Assembly (NCBI GenBank): GCA_902762795.1 | Contig: CACWPM010000005.1 | Coordinates: forward strand, 1-64,000 | Reading direction: 5' to 3' | DNA length: 64,000 nucleotides | Source of the DNA: Fibrobacter succinogenes | GTDB taxonomy: Bacteria; Fibrobacterota; Fibrobacteria; Fibrobacterales; Fibrobacteraceae | In this document: piece by piece, positions 28,701-36,600 of the stretch | Numbering within the stretch: the stretch's first letter is position 1 | How the letters are laid out: every line of letters begins with the position of its first letter | Translations under genes and position numbers: made by a program | Notes under the pieces: generated by a model | The model's database searches: none | Told to the model about the DNA's origin: nothing | Seen by the model: only the letters and a program-made list of their open reading frames with translations

Positions 28701-28804
28701 AAAAAGGGACCGTTTCGCGCGAAAGCCAATTTGTGCCGCTGCAGTTTATGGGACGGCTTCTGTTCAGCATGCAGTCCGAGGTCAGGTTGCTGAATATACG
28801 GTAG
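22754..28804 (+). CDS. giant secreted multidomain GH9 cellulase with GLUG-like repeats and poly-Ser linkers
   Basis: From ATG 22754 the protein has 2016 residues and a signal peptide (about 1-23). Order: about 30-760, some fifteen GLUG-like beta repeats (pattern GGIVG..., then VNxGNI); about 790-996, InlB-type repeats (VTFLDSAKVF..., YEFVGWFPE); about 1002-1036 Ser linker; about 1040-1193 a CBM4/9-like binding module; about 1195-1275 the Ig-like N-domain of GH9; about 1283-1735 GH9 catalytic barrel with WYDAGDYGK (Asp1344, Asp1347) and NEVAINWN (acid Glu1702); about 1737-1936 long Ser/Ala/Lys linker; then an 80-residue C-terminal tail. It is likely an extracellular endoglucanase bound to the cell surface or fibre. 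GLUG repeats on a cellulase are unusual. Confidence 0.9.
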   Translation: MRFPVLKKILAILLFICSLVFANWEGAVKKPSTREIDGKEFYEIATPENLAWFAVQVNKGNLDYNAILTDDIVVWEDSVSSETIEWIPIGIVETRESDTLGFRGIFDGNGHKVSGIYVPEKKYRRSGFFSVLNGGAVVKNLTIENALIQGDMSTYFAPGGMEIYAETGGIAGIFDGDSIVNCEFHGTVIDSLAGGLVGKARRTCISGCGYKYPETPKGHAGVIANSRNYGNVKGLYVGGGLVGTAYSVDIIASENFGNVTGAYCGGISGFVENFETTIDGCINHATIATTDSNGTSGGIVSEISSSNHPIVIRNTVNDGNVYSGNFPDYGFIVGGIVGITDGKLMIENCINNGTVTRSAHVTEVGYAGGFVGYASIGSLNISGSVNKGFVDGIKYNGGFIGKTTNTGSILNSVNEGRLGYDSTVFSYNAGFIASMGYKNDYGWTLDGLLNKAHIKGSVVGGIVAKAEGPLQLLNSVNEGNIEGEMKYCYMGGLVASISSISKTKHEIRNVVNKGNILYRGSEGSATGGIAARISDSLLVIDNAVNYGNIDIFVDASSGADAYVGGLVGRGYSKLSITRSTNNGNINFIENGPDKLYAYMGGIVGYMASVEQSLNTGNIYARMQNSASTSLVAGIAAEGSVRKSVNEGRIEFVGSELLRSAFVAGINCSGSVVNSVNKGNLIQHWSKSIESSIGAVQSGNTKGGGNYSIADTVMANGKMVAAVNGCSFADRNKLGLDGASNSNALTTAEMQSLEFAWRLNTCNGTVDNGGGWTYYGNGYPVFADELHHPIYKVTFLDSAKVFSVRTYTVGASYTDDSGHIVKMPEEPNPEDAGEDELQFGYWGNWDGKAISQKSIISSDYDLYAFYIAKGTEPSIISFEADGKRIADYVLKGSSLTLTLPNVQKAGCVFLGWFNGDKLVGIAGESKKFTTAMALTAKFENVYYSVQFLDQGKVLQSDSLLYGALPEFKGETPTYRNYEFVGWFPEISSVTGDTKYFANYVNPDASSSSVVSSSSVASSSSTKSSSSSAKSSSSQMPMSSSGHGAGWVVDALGGAGDFVHTKSVKGWTLRGGTELVENDDGDIVLQLYSTSERSAAYAVQAKYPVTLRKGHSYKIKGSGYLYDDVTWDTVYVGLMLSYEPYSVFFEHVFKLDGKFESGTFDYCGNGQSASFYINGGLRYGGFAIQNVVVEEREIQCPGTVYASQIGFQKDGFKELVIEYGLDEPLKFINEAGNVALTVPLGNASGYAPSDQWVRLADFSKLTTNGTYQVVQGNDTIYKNIVVGENIYENLLKGSLKFYYYQRASMSLDESFAGVYARVAGHPDTAVYIHSSTGDEGVVVASKGWYDAGDYGKYTVNAGITTYTLLSLYERFPNYFKKLKWNIPADGNLPDLLAEIKYNLDWMLAMQASDGGVYHKLTALDFPETVMPDEDASGSRFMIGKSVTAAYDFAAVMAAASRVYKGFDASYAKRCLDAAEMAYRWAESHPNYFFTANPAGVKTGAYEDADATDERQFAATELYVATGNPAYKMDGSSGVIPSWQNVYGLATYEKSNYTNDFGTGAYTDLIATADRLVQIASTGFGVPMSSDDFVWGSNGVAANQGVWLLNAYYLTGKEQYYNTAVRTLDYLVGKNPLRMSYVTGFGTKSPQNPHHRISQADGIKAPVPGMLVGGPQNNDNSDKSSKCSYATSYPAISYYDNDCSYTTNEVAINWNAPLAYLAGALEALASGEIPAFAKIPVYTASSSSNVVSSSSAKASSSSSAEVASSSSAKSSSSAASSSSVKSSSSHAPSSSSIAPSSSSVKSSSSSAKSSSSVLSSSSAKAVSSSSVASSSSVKSSSSHAPSSSSIAPSSSSVKSSSSSAKSSSSVLSSSSAKAVSSSSVKVSSSSSAKASSSSSAKSSSSAASSSSVKSSSSHAPSSSSIAPSSSSVKSSSSSAKSSSSSGKVFVAMLEAAPKFSVDVVPSGLIISNAKIGSTYALMDLQGRILEKGTVSRESQFVPLQFMGRLLFSMQSEVRLLNIR
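27960..28565 (+). repeat. tandem DNA repeats encoding the Ser-rich linker
   Basis: A unit of 159 bp starting GCAAGCTCTTCAAGCG at 28067 is repeated at 28226 with about one mismatch, and a truncated third copy starts at 28451. It encodes SSSSVKSSSSHAP-type linker. The near-identity at DNA level, beyond what the protein needs, points to recent slippage or unequal recombination. Confidence 0.9.
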
Positions 28805-28818
28805 CAAGTTTTTCATTG

Positions 28819-28860
28819 AGAAAAGGACTCCTTTGGAAGAAGGAATCCTTTCTTGTTTTT
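28819..28860 (+). terminator. terminator of the giant GH9 gene
   Basis: An extended imperfect stem (AGAAAAGGA at 28819 with TCCTTTCT ending 28853, inner TCCTT/AAGGA) is followed by TGTTTTT just before scpB. Confidence 0.8.
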
Positions 28861-28883
28861 GAAAATTTTTATTTTGCGAATGT

Positions 28884-29588
28884 ATGAAGGAAAACCAGAA
28901 TTTAGATGATTTGCCAGAGGAATCGGCGGAACTCCCGAAAGTTGAAAGTAGGGAAGACCTGGCTCGCATTATACAGGCGCTTGTGTTTGCGTCCCCGGAT
29001 GTCGTGACACTCAAGAAACTTCGCGAAATTCTCGGCGATTTTTTGGATGCCCGTTCTGTGGCCGATGCGCTTATCACTGCGAACGATTCTTTGAACAAGA
29101 TTCAGTCCCCGTTTGAAATTGTGGAACAGGCGGGCGGTTACCGCTTTAGAACACGTGCAAAGTATTACCCCTGGGTGCGCAAGCTCTTCCCGGAAGCAAA
29201 CGCCAGGCGACTTTCGCAGGCGGCGCTTGAAACGCTTGCCGTGATTGCGTACCAGCAACCGATTACAAAGGCCGCGATTGAACAGGTGCGTGGCGTTTCG
29301 TCTGCCGATGGCCCGATCCGTAACTTGCTCGACAAGGGCTTCATTACGCTTGGTGCACGTGCAGAAACGGTCGGTAACCCCTATACTTACGTGACTACGC
29401 AGGAATTTTTGAAATACTTTGGTATCAATCGCATTCCCGAGGATTTGCCGCGTTTGCGCGAATTCAGTGAACTTCTGGAAGCGGGCGCTTTGGTGCCGCA
29501 GTATTCCAAGCCCGAAAATGCTCCGGAAGAACCTTCACCGCTTGAAGAATCGACAGACCAGATTGAATTGTCTATGGGAGATGCTTAA
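28884..29588 (+). CDS. scpB: segregation and condensation protein B
   Basis: 234 residues. Two winged-helix domains with the family wording LARIIQALVFASPDVVTLKKL, then YRFRTRAKYYPWVRKLF, RLSQAALETLAVIAYQQPITKAAIEQVRGV and GRAE-like LGARAETVGNPYTYVTT. ScpB dimers join ScpA and SMC in the bacterial condensin complex. The stop overlaps the mutS start (TTAATG), so the two are translationally coupled. A proline-rich C-terminal tail of about 35 residues is present. scpA is not adjacent. Confidence 0.93.
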   Translation: MKENQNLDDLPEESAELPKVESREDLARIIQALVFASPDVVTLKKLREILGDFLDARSVADALITANDSLNKIQSPFEIVEQAGGYRFRTRAKYYPWVRKLFPEANARRLSQAALETLAVIAYQQPITKAAIEQVRGVSSADGPIRNLLDKGFITLGARAETVGNPYTYVTTQEFLKYFGINRIPEDLPRLREFSELLEAGALVPQYSKPENAPEEPSPLEESTDQIELSMGDA

Positions 29589-32227
29589 TGGCCGTTACTC
29601 CGTTGATGCAGCAATATTACGAAATCAAGAAAGAAAATCCTGGCTGCATTTTGTTTTTCCGCATGGGCGACTTCTTTGAGCTTTTTGAAGATGACGCTGT
29701 AATCGCCTCTAAAATTTTAGGTTTAACGCTCACGAGCCGCAATAACGGTGCTGCCGGGGCAACGCCTTTGTGCGGGTTCCCGCACCACGCTGCCGAACGC
29801 TATGTGCCAAAGATGGTGGCCGCTGGTTATCGCATCGCCATTTGCGAACAGGTCGAAGACCCGAAGCTCGCGAAAGGAATTGTCAAGCGCGACATTGTTG
29901 AAATCATCAGTGCCGGCACGGCGATGAACGAGGCAAACCTCGATGCAAAAGAAGCGAACTATCTTTTTGCGTACGTGCCTGCGACAAACGATGACGGCAA
30001 GGGCGGAAACGGGGATGTAGCGGCATTTGCGATTGCGGATGTGACGACGGGTTATTTGGCGGCGTGCCGCAGTAGCGTGCAATCCTTTGAGTGCGAGTTC
30101 AGCCGCCGCATGCCCAAAGAAATTGTGGTTCCCGAAGGGACGACTATTCCGACGGTCATCATGGACTTGATCAAGGCGGAAAACGTCTTGGTCACTGAAC
30201 TCCCGGCGATTTTGTTTGCAGAAGACCAAGCGAAGGATGTGCTGTTCAACCACTTCAAGGTCGAAGCGCTTGATGGCCTTGGCTTGGACGGTCGCGTTTT
30301 TGAAACGTCTGTGACGGGCGCGTTGTTGCAGTATTTGATCAACCAGAAAAAGTCCGAACTGTCGCACTTCACGACACTCGAAATTTTGAATCTGGACGAT
30401 TACATGACGCTCGACCCGAGTACGTTGCGTAACTTGGAACTCGTGCGTCCGCTGAATGCTGATGATTATTCCAGCACGCTCTGCTCAGTGCTCGATTTTA
30501 CGGTGACGGCGATGGGCGGGCGTACGCTTAAGGACTGGGTGAGCCATCCGTTGATTGCCGTGGACCGCATCCGCGAACGCGAAGAAGCGGTGGGCGAGCT
30601 TGTCCAGAATCCCGTGGCGCTTGACGAACTTAAGGAATCGCTCACGTCGATTCTCGATATGGAGCGTTTGATGGGCCGTGTCGGTAGCGGTCGTGCAAAT
30701 GCGCGTGACCTCGCGGGAATGGGACGTTCACTCTCGCAGGCGTCGAAGGTCGCTGACGTTTTGGAAGGCTTGCATGCACCGCTTTTTGAAGGTCTCCGCG
30801 AAACGTTAAACGGTGCAAAAGGCCGTGGTGAAGACTTGCTCAAGTACTTCAATGACGATTTGCCGTTGACCGTGCGCGAAGGCGGAATGATCCGCCCGGG
30901 CGCAAGTGCTGAACTCGATGCGATGAACGAGGACATCAAGGAACGCCGTGAATGGATTGCTTCGTTGGAAGGTCGTGAGCGCGAACGCCTCGGCATTCCG
31001 ACTCTGAAAGTGGGCTATAATCGCGTATTCGGTTACTACATCGAAATCACGAAGGCGCAGATGGCAAAGGCCACGCAGCCGATTCCCGATGAATACATTC
31101 GCAAGCAGACGACGGTGAACGGCGAACGCTATATCACACCGGAGATGAAGGAGTGCGAGTCCGTCATCAGCAATGCCGAAGTCAATATCCATGCGCTGGA
31201 ATACAAGATTTTCTGCGAAATCCGCGAACGCGTGAACAGCTGGCGCGCCGAACTTCAGGGCATCGCCGATGCGATTGCCCGCGTCGATAGTTTGTACAGC
31301 TTTGCCCGTGCCGCCCGCAAGTTCAATTACGTTTGCCCTGAAGTTTTCGAAGGTACGGGGATTGAAATTCGCGGCGGTTTCCATCCAGTGATTGTCGCGG
31401 TGAACCCCGATTTGAACTTTGTCCCGAACGACGTGACGCTCTCGCCGGACGGAACGCGGCTGATGCTCATTACGGGCCCGAACATGGCCGGTAAATCGAC
31501 GTACTTGCGCCAGACGGGGCTTATTGTGCTCATGGCGCAGATTGGCTGCTTTGTGCCTGCCGAAAGTGCCCGCATTGGCGTAGTGGACCGCATCTTTACG
31601 CGTGTGGGCGCGAGCGACCGCTTGAGTCGTGGCCTCAGTACGTTCATGGTCGAGATGATCGAAACGGCGAACATCCTCCGCAATGCGACGCCGCATAGCC
31701 TTGTGCTGCTCGATGAAATCGGTCGCGGTACGAGTACGTTTGACGGCCTTTCGATTGCGTGGGCGATTGTCGAGACGCTCCACAGCGAGCCTGCCCGCAT
31801 GGCGCTCACGCTGTTTGCAACGCACTATCACGAATTGACGGGGCTCGTGGAATCGCTGGAACATGCCGGAAACTTCCAGGTGGCCGTGCAGGAAAAAGGC
31901 GACAAGCTCACGTTCTTGCACAAGATTCTCGAAGGCGCTTGCGATTCGAGCTATGGCATTCACGTGGCCGAGATGGCGGGGCTGCCACCTAACGTGGTTC
32001 GCCGTGCCCGCAAGATTTTGTTGCGCTTGGAAAAGCAGAAGATTGACCCGAGCGACGAGGCGCAAAACAAGAAAATCAAGGCGCAGCCGCAGATGGACTT
32101 GTTTGCTCCGCCAGACGAAAACACGCTCTTGCTCAAGGATGAAATCCGCAGGCTCAAGCCCGAGGAAATGACCCCGATGCAAGCGCTACAAAGATTAATG
32201 GACCTGAAGGAAAATTACGGAAAGTAA
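29588..32227 (+). CDS. mutS: DNA mismatch repair protein MutS
   Basis: 879 residues, full length. The mismatch-binding N-domain begins TPLMQQYYEIKKENPGCILFFRMGDFFELF, which holds the Phe-x-Glu mismatch wedge (FFELF). The ATPase has GPNMAGKSTYLRQ (about 630-642), TFMVEMIETANIL, DEIGRGTSTFDGLS, and FATHYHELT. It recognises base mismatches and small loops and recruits MutL. It overlaps scpB by one base and is followed by a repeat-rich spacer rather than a clear terminator. Confidence 0.97.
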   Translation: MAVTPLMQQYYEIKKENPGCILFFRMGDFFELFEDDAVIASKILGLTLTSRNNGAAGATPLCGFPHHAAERYVPKMVAAGYRIAICEQVEDPKLAKGIVKRDIVEIISAGTAMNEANLDAKEANYLFAYVPATNDDGKGGNGDVAAFAIADVTTGYLAACRSSVQSFECEFSRRMPKEIVVPEGTTIPTVIMDLIKAENVLVTELPAILFAEDQAKDVLFNHFKVEALDGLGLDGRVFETSVTGALLQYLINQKKSELSHFTTLEILNLDDYMTLDPSTLRNLELVRPLNADDYSSTLCSVLDFTVTAMGGRTLKDWVSHPLIAVDRIREREEAVGELVQNPVALDELKESLTSILDMERLMGRVGSGRANARDLAGMGRSLSQASKVADVLEGLHAPLFEGLRETLNGAKGRGEDLLKYFNDDLPLTVREGGMIRPGASAELDAMNEDIKERREWIASLEGRERERLGIPTLKVGYNRVFGYYIEITKAQMAKATQPIPDEYIRKQTTVNGERYITPEMKECESVISNAEVNIHALEYKIFCEIRERVNSWRAELQGIADAIARVDSLYSFARAARKFNYVCPEVFEGTGIEIRGGFHPVIVAVNPDLNFVPNDVTLSPDGTRLMLITGPNMAGKSTYLRQTGLIVLMAQIGCFVPAESARIGVVDRIFTRVGASDRLSRGLSTFMVEMIETANILRNATPHSLVLLDEIGRGTSTFDGLSIAWAIVETLHSEPARMALTLFATHYHELTGLVESLEHAGNFQVAVQEKGDKLTFLHKILEGACDSSYGIHVAEMAGLPPNVVRRARKILLRLEKQKIDPSDEAQNKKIKAQPQMDLFAPPDENTLLLKDEIRRLKPEEMTPMQALQRLMDLKENYGK

Positions 32228-32230
32228 TAG

Positions 32231-32386
32231 CGCGGTGCTACGCACCTTTGAGGTATGAGGTCGCGACCAAAGGTCGCTTTGAGCTATGAGGCTTTTAAAA
32301 TAAAATGTATTTTTATTTTGACCTTAAGATAAACCTCAAAGGTAGCCATAGGCTACCGTGCCCATAGCCCACAACCCCATACCCCT
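32231..32386. repeat. hairpin-rich heptad element between mutS and the HD gene
   Basis: It contains GTGC-TAC-GCAC (32235-32245), the inverted pair ACCTTTGAGGT (32244-32254) and ACCTCAAAGGT (32333-32343), GGTAGCC-ATA-GGCTACC (32341-32357), and a 7-bp-period tract CCCATAG, CCCACAA, CCCCATA (32361-32381) running almost to the ATG at 32387. GTGCTACGCAC is the reverse complement of the GTGCGTAGCAC hairpin found in the element before rnhB (44512-44522). Confidence 0.7.
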
Positions 32387-32890
32387 ATGATCGATTTCGC
32401 TGCTTTAATGAATTTTGCTTTTGAGAATCGGCTCTACGAGTCCGAGGTTCATGGCATTGAACATTGGCATCAGGTGGAATACAATGGACTCCTTTTGGCG
32501 AAAAAGACCGGCGCCGATATTGACGTAGTGCGCTTGTTCGCGATTTTCCATGACTCGCAGCGCCTGGATGATGCGTACGATCGTGAACATGGCGCTCGCG
32601 GTGCGGAATTTGCAAAGCGCTGCCGCGAAGAAAAACGTTTTGATCTTGATGACGAGCGCTTTGGCTGGCTCTATGATGCGTGCCGCCTCCACACGATTCA
32701 GTCGCGTACGGGGATTGTTACGATAGACACCTGCTTTGATGCGGATCGACTAGATTTGGGCCGCGTCGGGTTTCCGTTGGATCCCAAGAAAATGGCAACG
32801 GAATGGGGTGCAAAAATAGCCCAGAAGTCACTCTCTTCGGGCTATTCTGTATTCCACATGCGCGAGTGGATCCGCAAATTGGTGCTTTAA
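32387..32890 (+). CDS. small HD-domain phosphohydrolase-like protein
   Basis: 167 residues, cytoplasmic. Metal-binding wording HGIEHW (His22, His25), AIFHDSQR (His-Asp pair near residues 54-55), then ACRLHTIQ and a later DADRLDLGR fits the HD superfamily. Substrate is unknown. Its start is directly preceded by a heptad tract and it ends base-to-base against the convergent RidA gene. Confidence 0.75.
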   Translation: MIDFAALMNFAFENRLYESEVHGIEHWHQVEYNGLLLAKKTGADIDVVRLFAIFHDSQRLDDAYDREHGARGAEFAKRCREEKRFDLDDERFGWLYDACRLHTIQSRTGIVTIDTCFDADRLDLGRVGFPLDPKKMATEWGAKIAQKSLSSGYSVFHMREWIRKLVL

Positions 32891-33358
32891 TTATTCCTTA
32901 ATTGCCTGGAACGTGCAGCTGATTTCCACGGCGACGTTCTTCGGGAGCGTCGAAACGCCAACGGCAGTGCGGGCGTGCTTCCCGTTTTCACCGAGAATCT
33001 GTACCGCGAGTTCGCTTGCGCCATTCAGCACGATCGGCTGGTCATGGAAATCGTTTGCGGATTGTACAAATCCCTGTATCTGCACCAGTCGGAGCGTTTC
33101 TCCATTCTTGAGTTGCGTGAGGGCTGCTGCAATGTTGTTCAAAAAGCAAATCTGTGATGCTTCTTTCGCCTTTTCTACTGAAATCTGGTTCGGGACAGTG
33201 CCGGTAAAAGCGGAAAAGTCGCCCTTCACAGATGGCAATTGACCGGAAACGATAATTGTATCGCCAAAGCGCGTTGCCGGAACATAAGCGGCAACCGGTG
33301 CGGGGCAGGCGGGGAGCGTCAGCCCCAATTCTTGGAATTTAGAGACAATATTGCTCAT
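32891..33358 (-). CDS. RidA/YjgF-family protein
   Basis: 155 residues, longer than canonical RidA (about 130) and of the YjgF-like subgroup that begins with a helical extension. Features are GDTIIVSGQLP, NNIAAALTQLKNG, VQIQGFVQSANDFHDQPIVLNGASELAVQILGENGKHARTAVGVSTLPKNVAVEISC. The Arg of the active site (HARTAVG) is present. It probably hydrolyses reactive enamine/imine intermediates. AAGGAG precedes its ATG. Confidence 0.85.
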   Translation of the reverse strand: MSNIVSKFQELGLTLPACPAPVAAYVPATRFGDTIIVSGQLPSVKGDFSAFTGTVPNQISVEKAKEASQICFLNNIAAALTQLKNGETLRLVQIQGFVQSANDFHDQPIVLNGASELAVQILGENGKHARTAVGVSTLPKNVAVEISCTFQAIKE

Positions 33359-33485
33359 TTAATCTCCTTGTTTTGCTCCATTAATATACAATAATTGCGG
33401 TGGTTTGGGGCTGCGCGATCTTGTTAATCGCTGTTCGAAAAAAATTTAGGGAGCCGTTATATTCTAAGGCTATTAGTGGTGTTTA

Positions 33486-33517
33486 TAAAAAGGAGATGCC
33501 CCGTCTAGGCGGGGCAT
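33486..33517 (-). terminator. hairpin terminator / REP-like repeat downstream of the Aas fusion gene
   Basis: ATGCCCCG (33496-33503) pairs with CGGGGCAT (33510-33517); reading on the minus strand it is followed by CTCCTTTTT. The plus-strand wording (hairpin followed by GAC) resembles a dispersed intergenic repeat type, and 33552-33590 next to it carries a CTTCGCTCAGGATGACA repeat. Confidence 0.65.
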
Positions 33518-33601
33518 GACACAGATGCTTGGTGAGCTTCTCGAATTGTAACTGGATCTTTCGACTTCGCTTGCGCTTCGCTCAGGATGACAAGAGTGTC
33601 G

Positions 33602-36600
33602 TTACTTCTTCTCGACGAGTTCCGTGGCGAGCTTCTTCATTCCGTTGAAGTCCCACTTGCCGCTGCCGAGCTTCGGGATTGCGTTGACGCAGAATACGGA
33701 ACCCGGCTGCATGAGTGGCGGAATGCCCGACTTGCGGAGGCTTCTCGAGATTTCTTCGGTGTCGAGCGTTGCGTCGCCCTTGACGAGGAGCACAATGCGT
33801 TCGCCCTTGACTGAATCCGGAACGGCAGTAATGGCGAATTCGTGGTCGCCCAAGATGCCTGTTTCTGCAATGCGGAGTTCCACGGCAGTAAGCGAAATCA
33901 TTTCGCCGCCGAGCTTTGCGAAGCGGCTGTAGCGACCGAGAATTTGTATGAACCCGTCCTTGGTGATGGTGCACTTGTCGCCGGTCTTGTACCAGCGGCG
34001 TCCATCGATTTCGAGGATTACGGAGGATGTCTTGGCTTCGTCCTTGAGGTAGCCCTTCATGACTTGCGGGCCGGTCACAACGAGCATGCCTTCTTCACCC
34101 GGAGCCAAGAATTCGTTTGTCTCGGGGTTAATAATGGCACCTGTTGAACCTGGAACGACCATGCCGATGCTCGATGGGTCACTGCATTTTTCCATCGTCA
34201 AGAAGTCGTCGAGCAATACGTTCGGAGCATTGAGCGTGGCAAGCGGCGTGAGTTCCGTACAGCCGTAGCCTTCGTAGATGTCCTTGCCGAACTTGAGCTT
34301 GAACGTTTCGCGCATTTCGGGGCGGAGCTTTTCTGCACCGGCAATCACGTAGCGCAAAGAGTCGAGGCACATCGGGTGTACCCAGCGGTTGATGGCGATG
34401 GCGCGGAGGAACGTCGGGGTGCCCATGAGGATGGTTGCCTTGTATTCGGCGCACACGCGAGCAAGAGTCTTGATGTCAGTCGGATCTGGGCAGAGCACCA
34501 TCGGTACACCGTCCAAAAGCGGCATCATGAACGTCATCGTAAAGCCGAACGAGTGGAAGAGCGGGAGGAGGGAAGTCATCACGTCGGTGCGGCAAAGCCT
34601 GATGACGTGATCTCCTTGCTGAGCGTTGGAAATCACGTTCTTGTGCGTGAGTTCTACACCCTTCGGTGTACCTTCAGAACCGGAACTGAACAAGATAACG
34701 GCATCATCGGTTAACTTAGACGTGGTGAACCAGAGGTCTCTCAAAAGTTTCTTGGGGAACGTTAAGACGATGAACGATTCGAGCAGACGGCAGAATGTGC
34801 TGATTTTCTGTTCTTCTTCGTCGATGTAGAACATCTGGCATTTTTCGGCGAGCTGCTTGAAGTCCGGGTTCTTGCCGCAGAGCTTGTCGAAGAAGGCGTG
34901 GGACGTGACGATTGTCGAAAGTTCAGCCTTGTCGATGCAACCAATGAGCGTGTCTACAGGCGAGGTGTAGTTCAGGTTGACGGTCGTCTTTCCGCAGCCG
35001 AGAATAGACATAATGCCGAGAGCGGCATCGCGGCTCGTGGGGAGCATGAAGCCTACGTTCTGGTCGTTCTTGGTGAGCGATTTGATTTTCTTGCTGAAGT
35101 GGTGGCAGAGGCGGATCATCTCGTAACCATTCACGTGGCGGCCGGCCGGATCAATCAATATTGGGCGGGAACGGCGCTTGCGCATCGCGCGGTACCAGAG
35201 CGGGATGATACTTGCGGAATGGTCCATCGCCATGTTCCAGATATCCGTGCCCAAGTTCTGCAAGTCCTTGCGGATAACATCTTCGGGAGTGGAGGCGGGA
35301 AGTGCCTTGCCGAAACCTACGCTGATGACTCGGTTGAAATACTGCGGGCGGTTTACGCATTCGGAGGCGTGGCTGTAGCGGCTGCCCCAAAGACCTTGTA
35401 TGTAGAACGGGACGATTTGGGCTTCGGTGCCTTCAATAGCCTTTGTGTAATCGAGCGAGAACTTGGATACAAATGGAGTCTTTGATACTTCGCCTTCGGG
35501 GAAAATCACGACTGCCTCGCCCTTGAGGAGCGCTTCGTGGATTTTTTCCATCGCTTCACTTGGGTCGCGGCGGTTGATGTCGATGACGGACTTGCCGTGT
35601 GCGAACCAGCGCAAATACCAGTCGGCAAAGGTGTTGCGGTTGCTTGCGATGAGGAGCGGGCGCGGGCTTGCCATCTGGAGCACAGCCCAGTCAATAAAGC
35701 TGTAGTGCGGACCGACCAAAAGGAGCGGACCAGATTCGGGCATGTTCTGGATGCCGTGGACCTTGACCTTATAGCGGAACACGTACGAGAATGCAAAGCG
35801 GAGCCCAGCGCGGAGGAGCGTCATCGGGGTGCGCTTGAGCGTGAACACGAACGTGAGGGCGAGGATCACAGCGAGGAAGAATAGCTGTTTGTGGAGGCTG
35901 AGTTCGGTCATGAGGAAGAGGATGACCTGGAAGCCGAGCAAGATGAACAAGAAGCTCATCTGGATCATGAACGAAACGGCGTGGATGCGGCCAGATGTGT
36001 CGGGGCGTGTGACGTTCTGGATGACCGTGCGGAGGATGACGAATGCGGAGCCTGCCCAGAAGGCGATGAATGCGTAGAGGAACGCTAGAACATACTGGTT
36101 ATTGATGAACGGCGTCACAATCATCGTAATAGAAGAAGCTATGGCGGCGATGGGGATAATGCCTGTTTCAACGAAGTTCTTGGAGGACTTTGCTGCGCTG
36201 ATGGCTCCGATGATGTAACCGATACCCGTAAAGATGAAAGTCCACTGGAAAAGCGTCGTACTTTGCGTGCCCGTCATGTTCTGCGAAATCATGATCAGGA
36301 ATTGCGTTACGCTCCAGAATGCGGCGATACCGAGCATCGAAAGCCTGAGCATCGGGTTTGACCACGTGGATGAAAAATTGCGGATGGGGGAGCGTAGTTT
36401 GACGTACTTGCTCTGCTTGTTAATACGGATGCAAAATGAGGAAATGGCGGCTACAAGGGCAACACCTGAAAGAATGAACGGGAGAAGCGTGTAGTTGATG
36501 CTGGAATTGCCGGTCGGGCTGTAGTCAAAGGTCAGGAACGAAATGACCGTGATACCAATCGCCATAAAAATCAAGTGTTTCGCATTGATCTTTACGAGAT

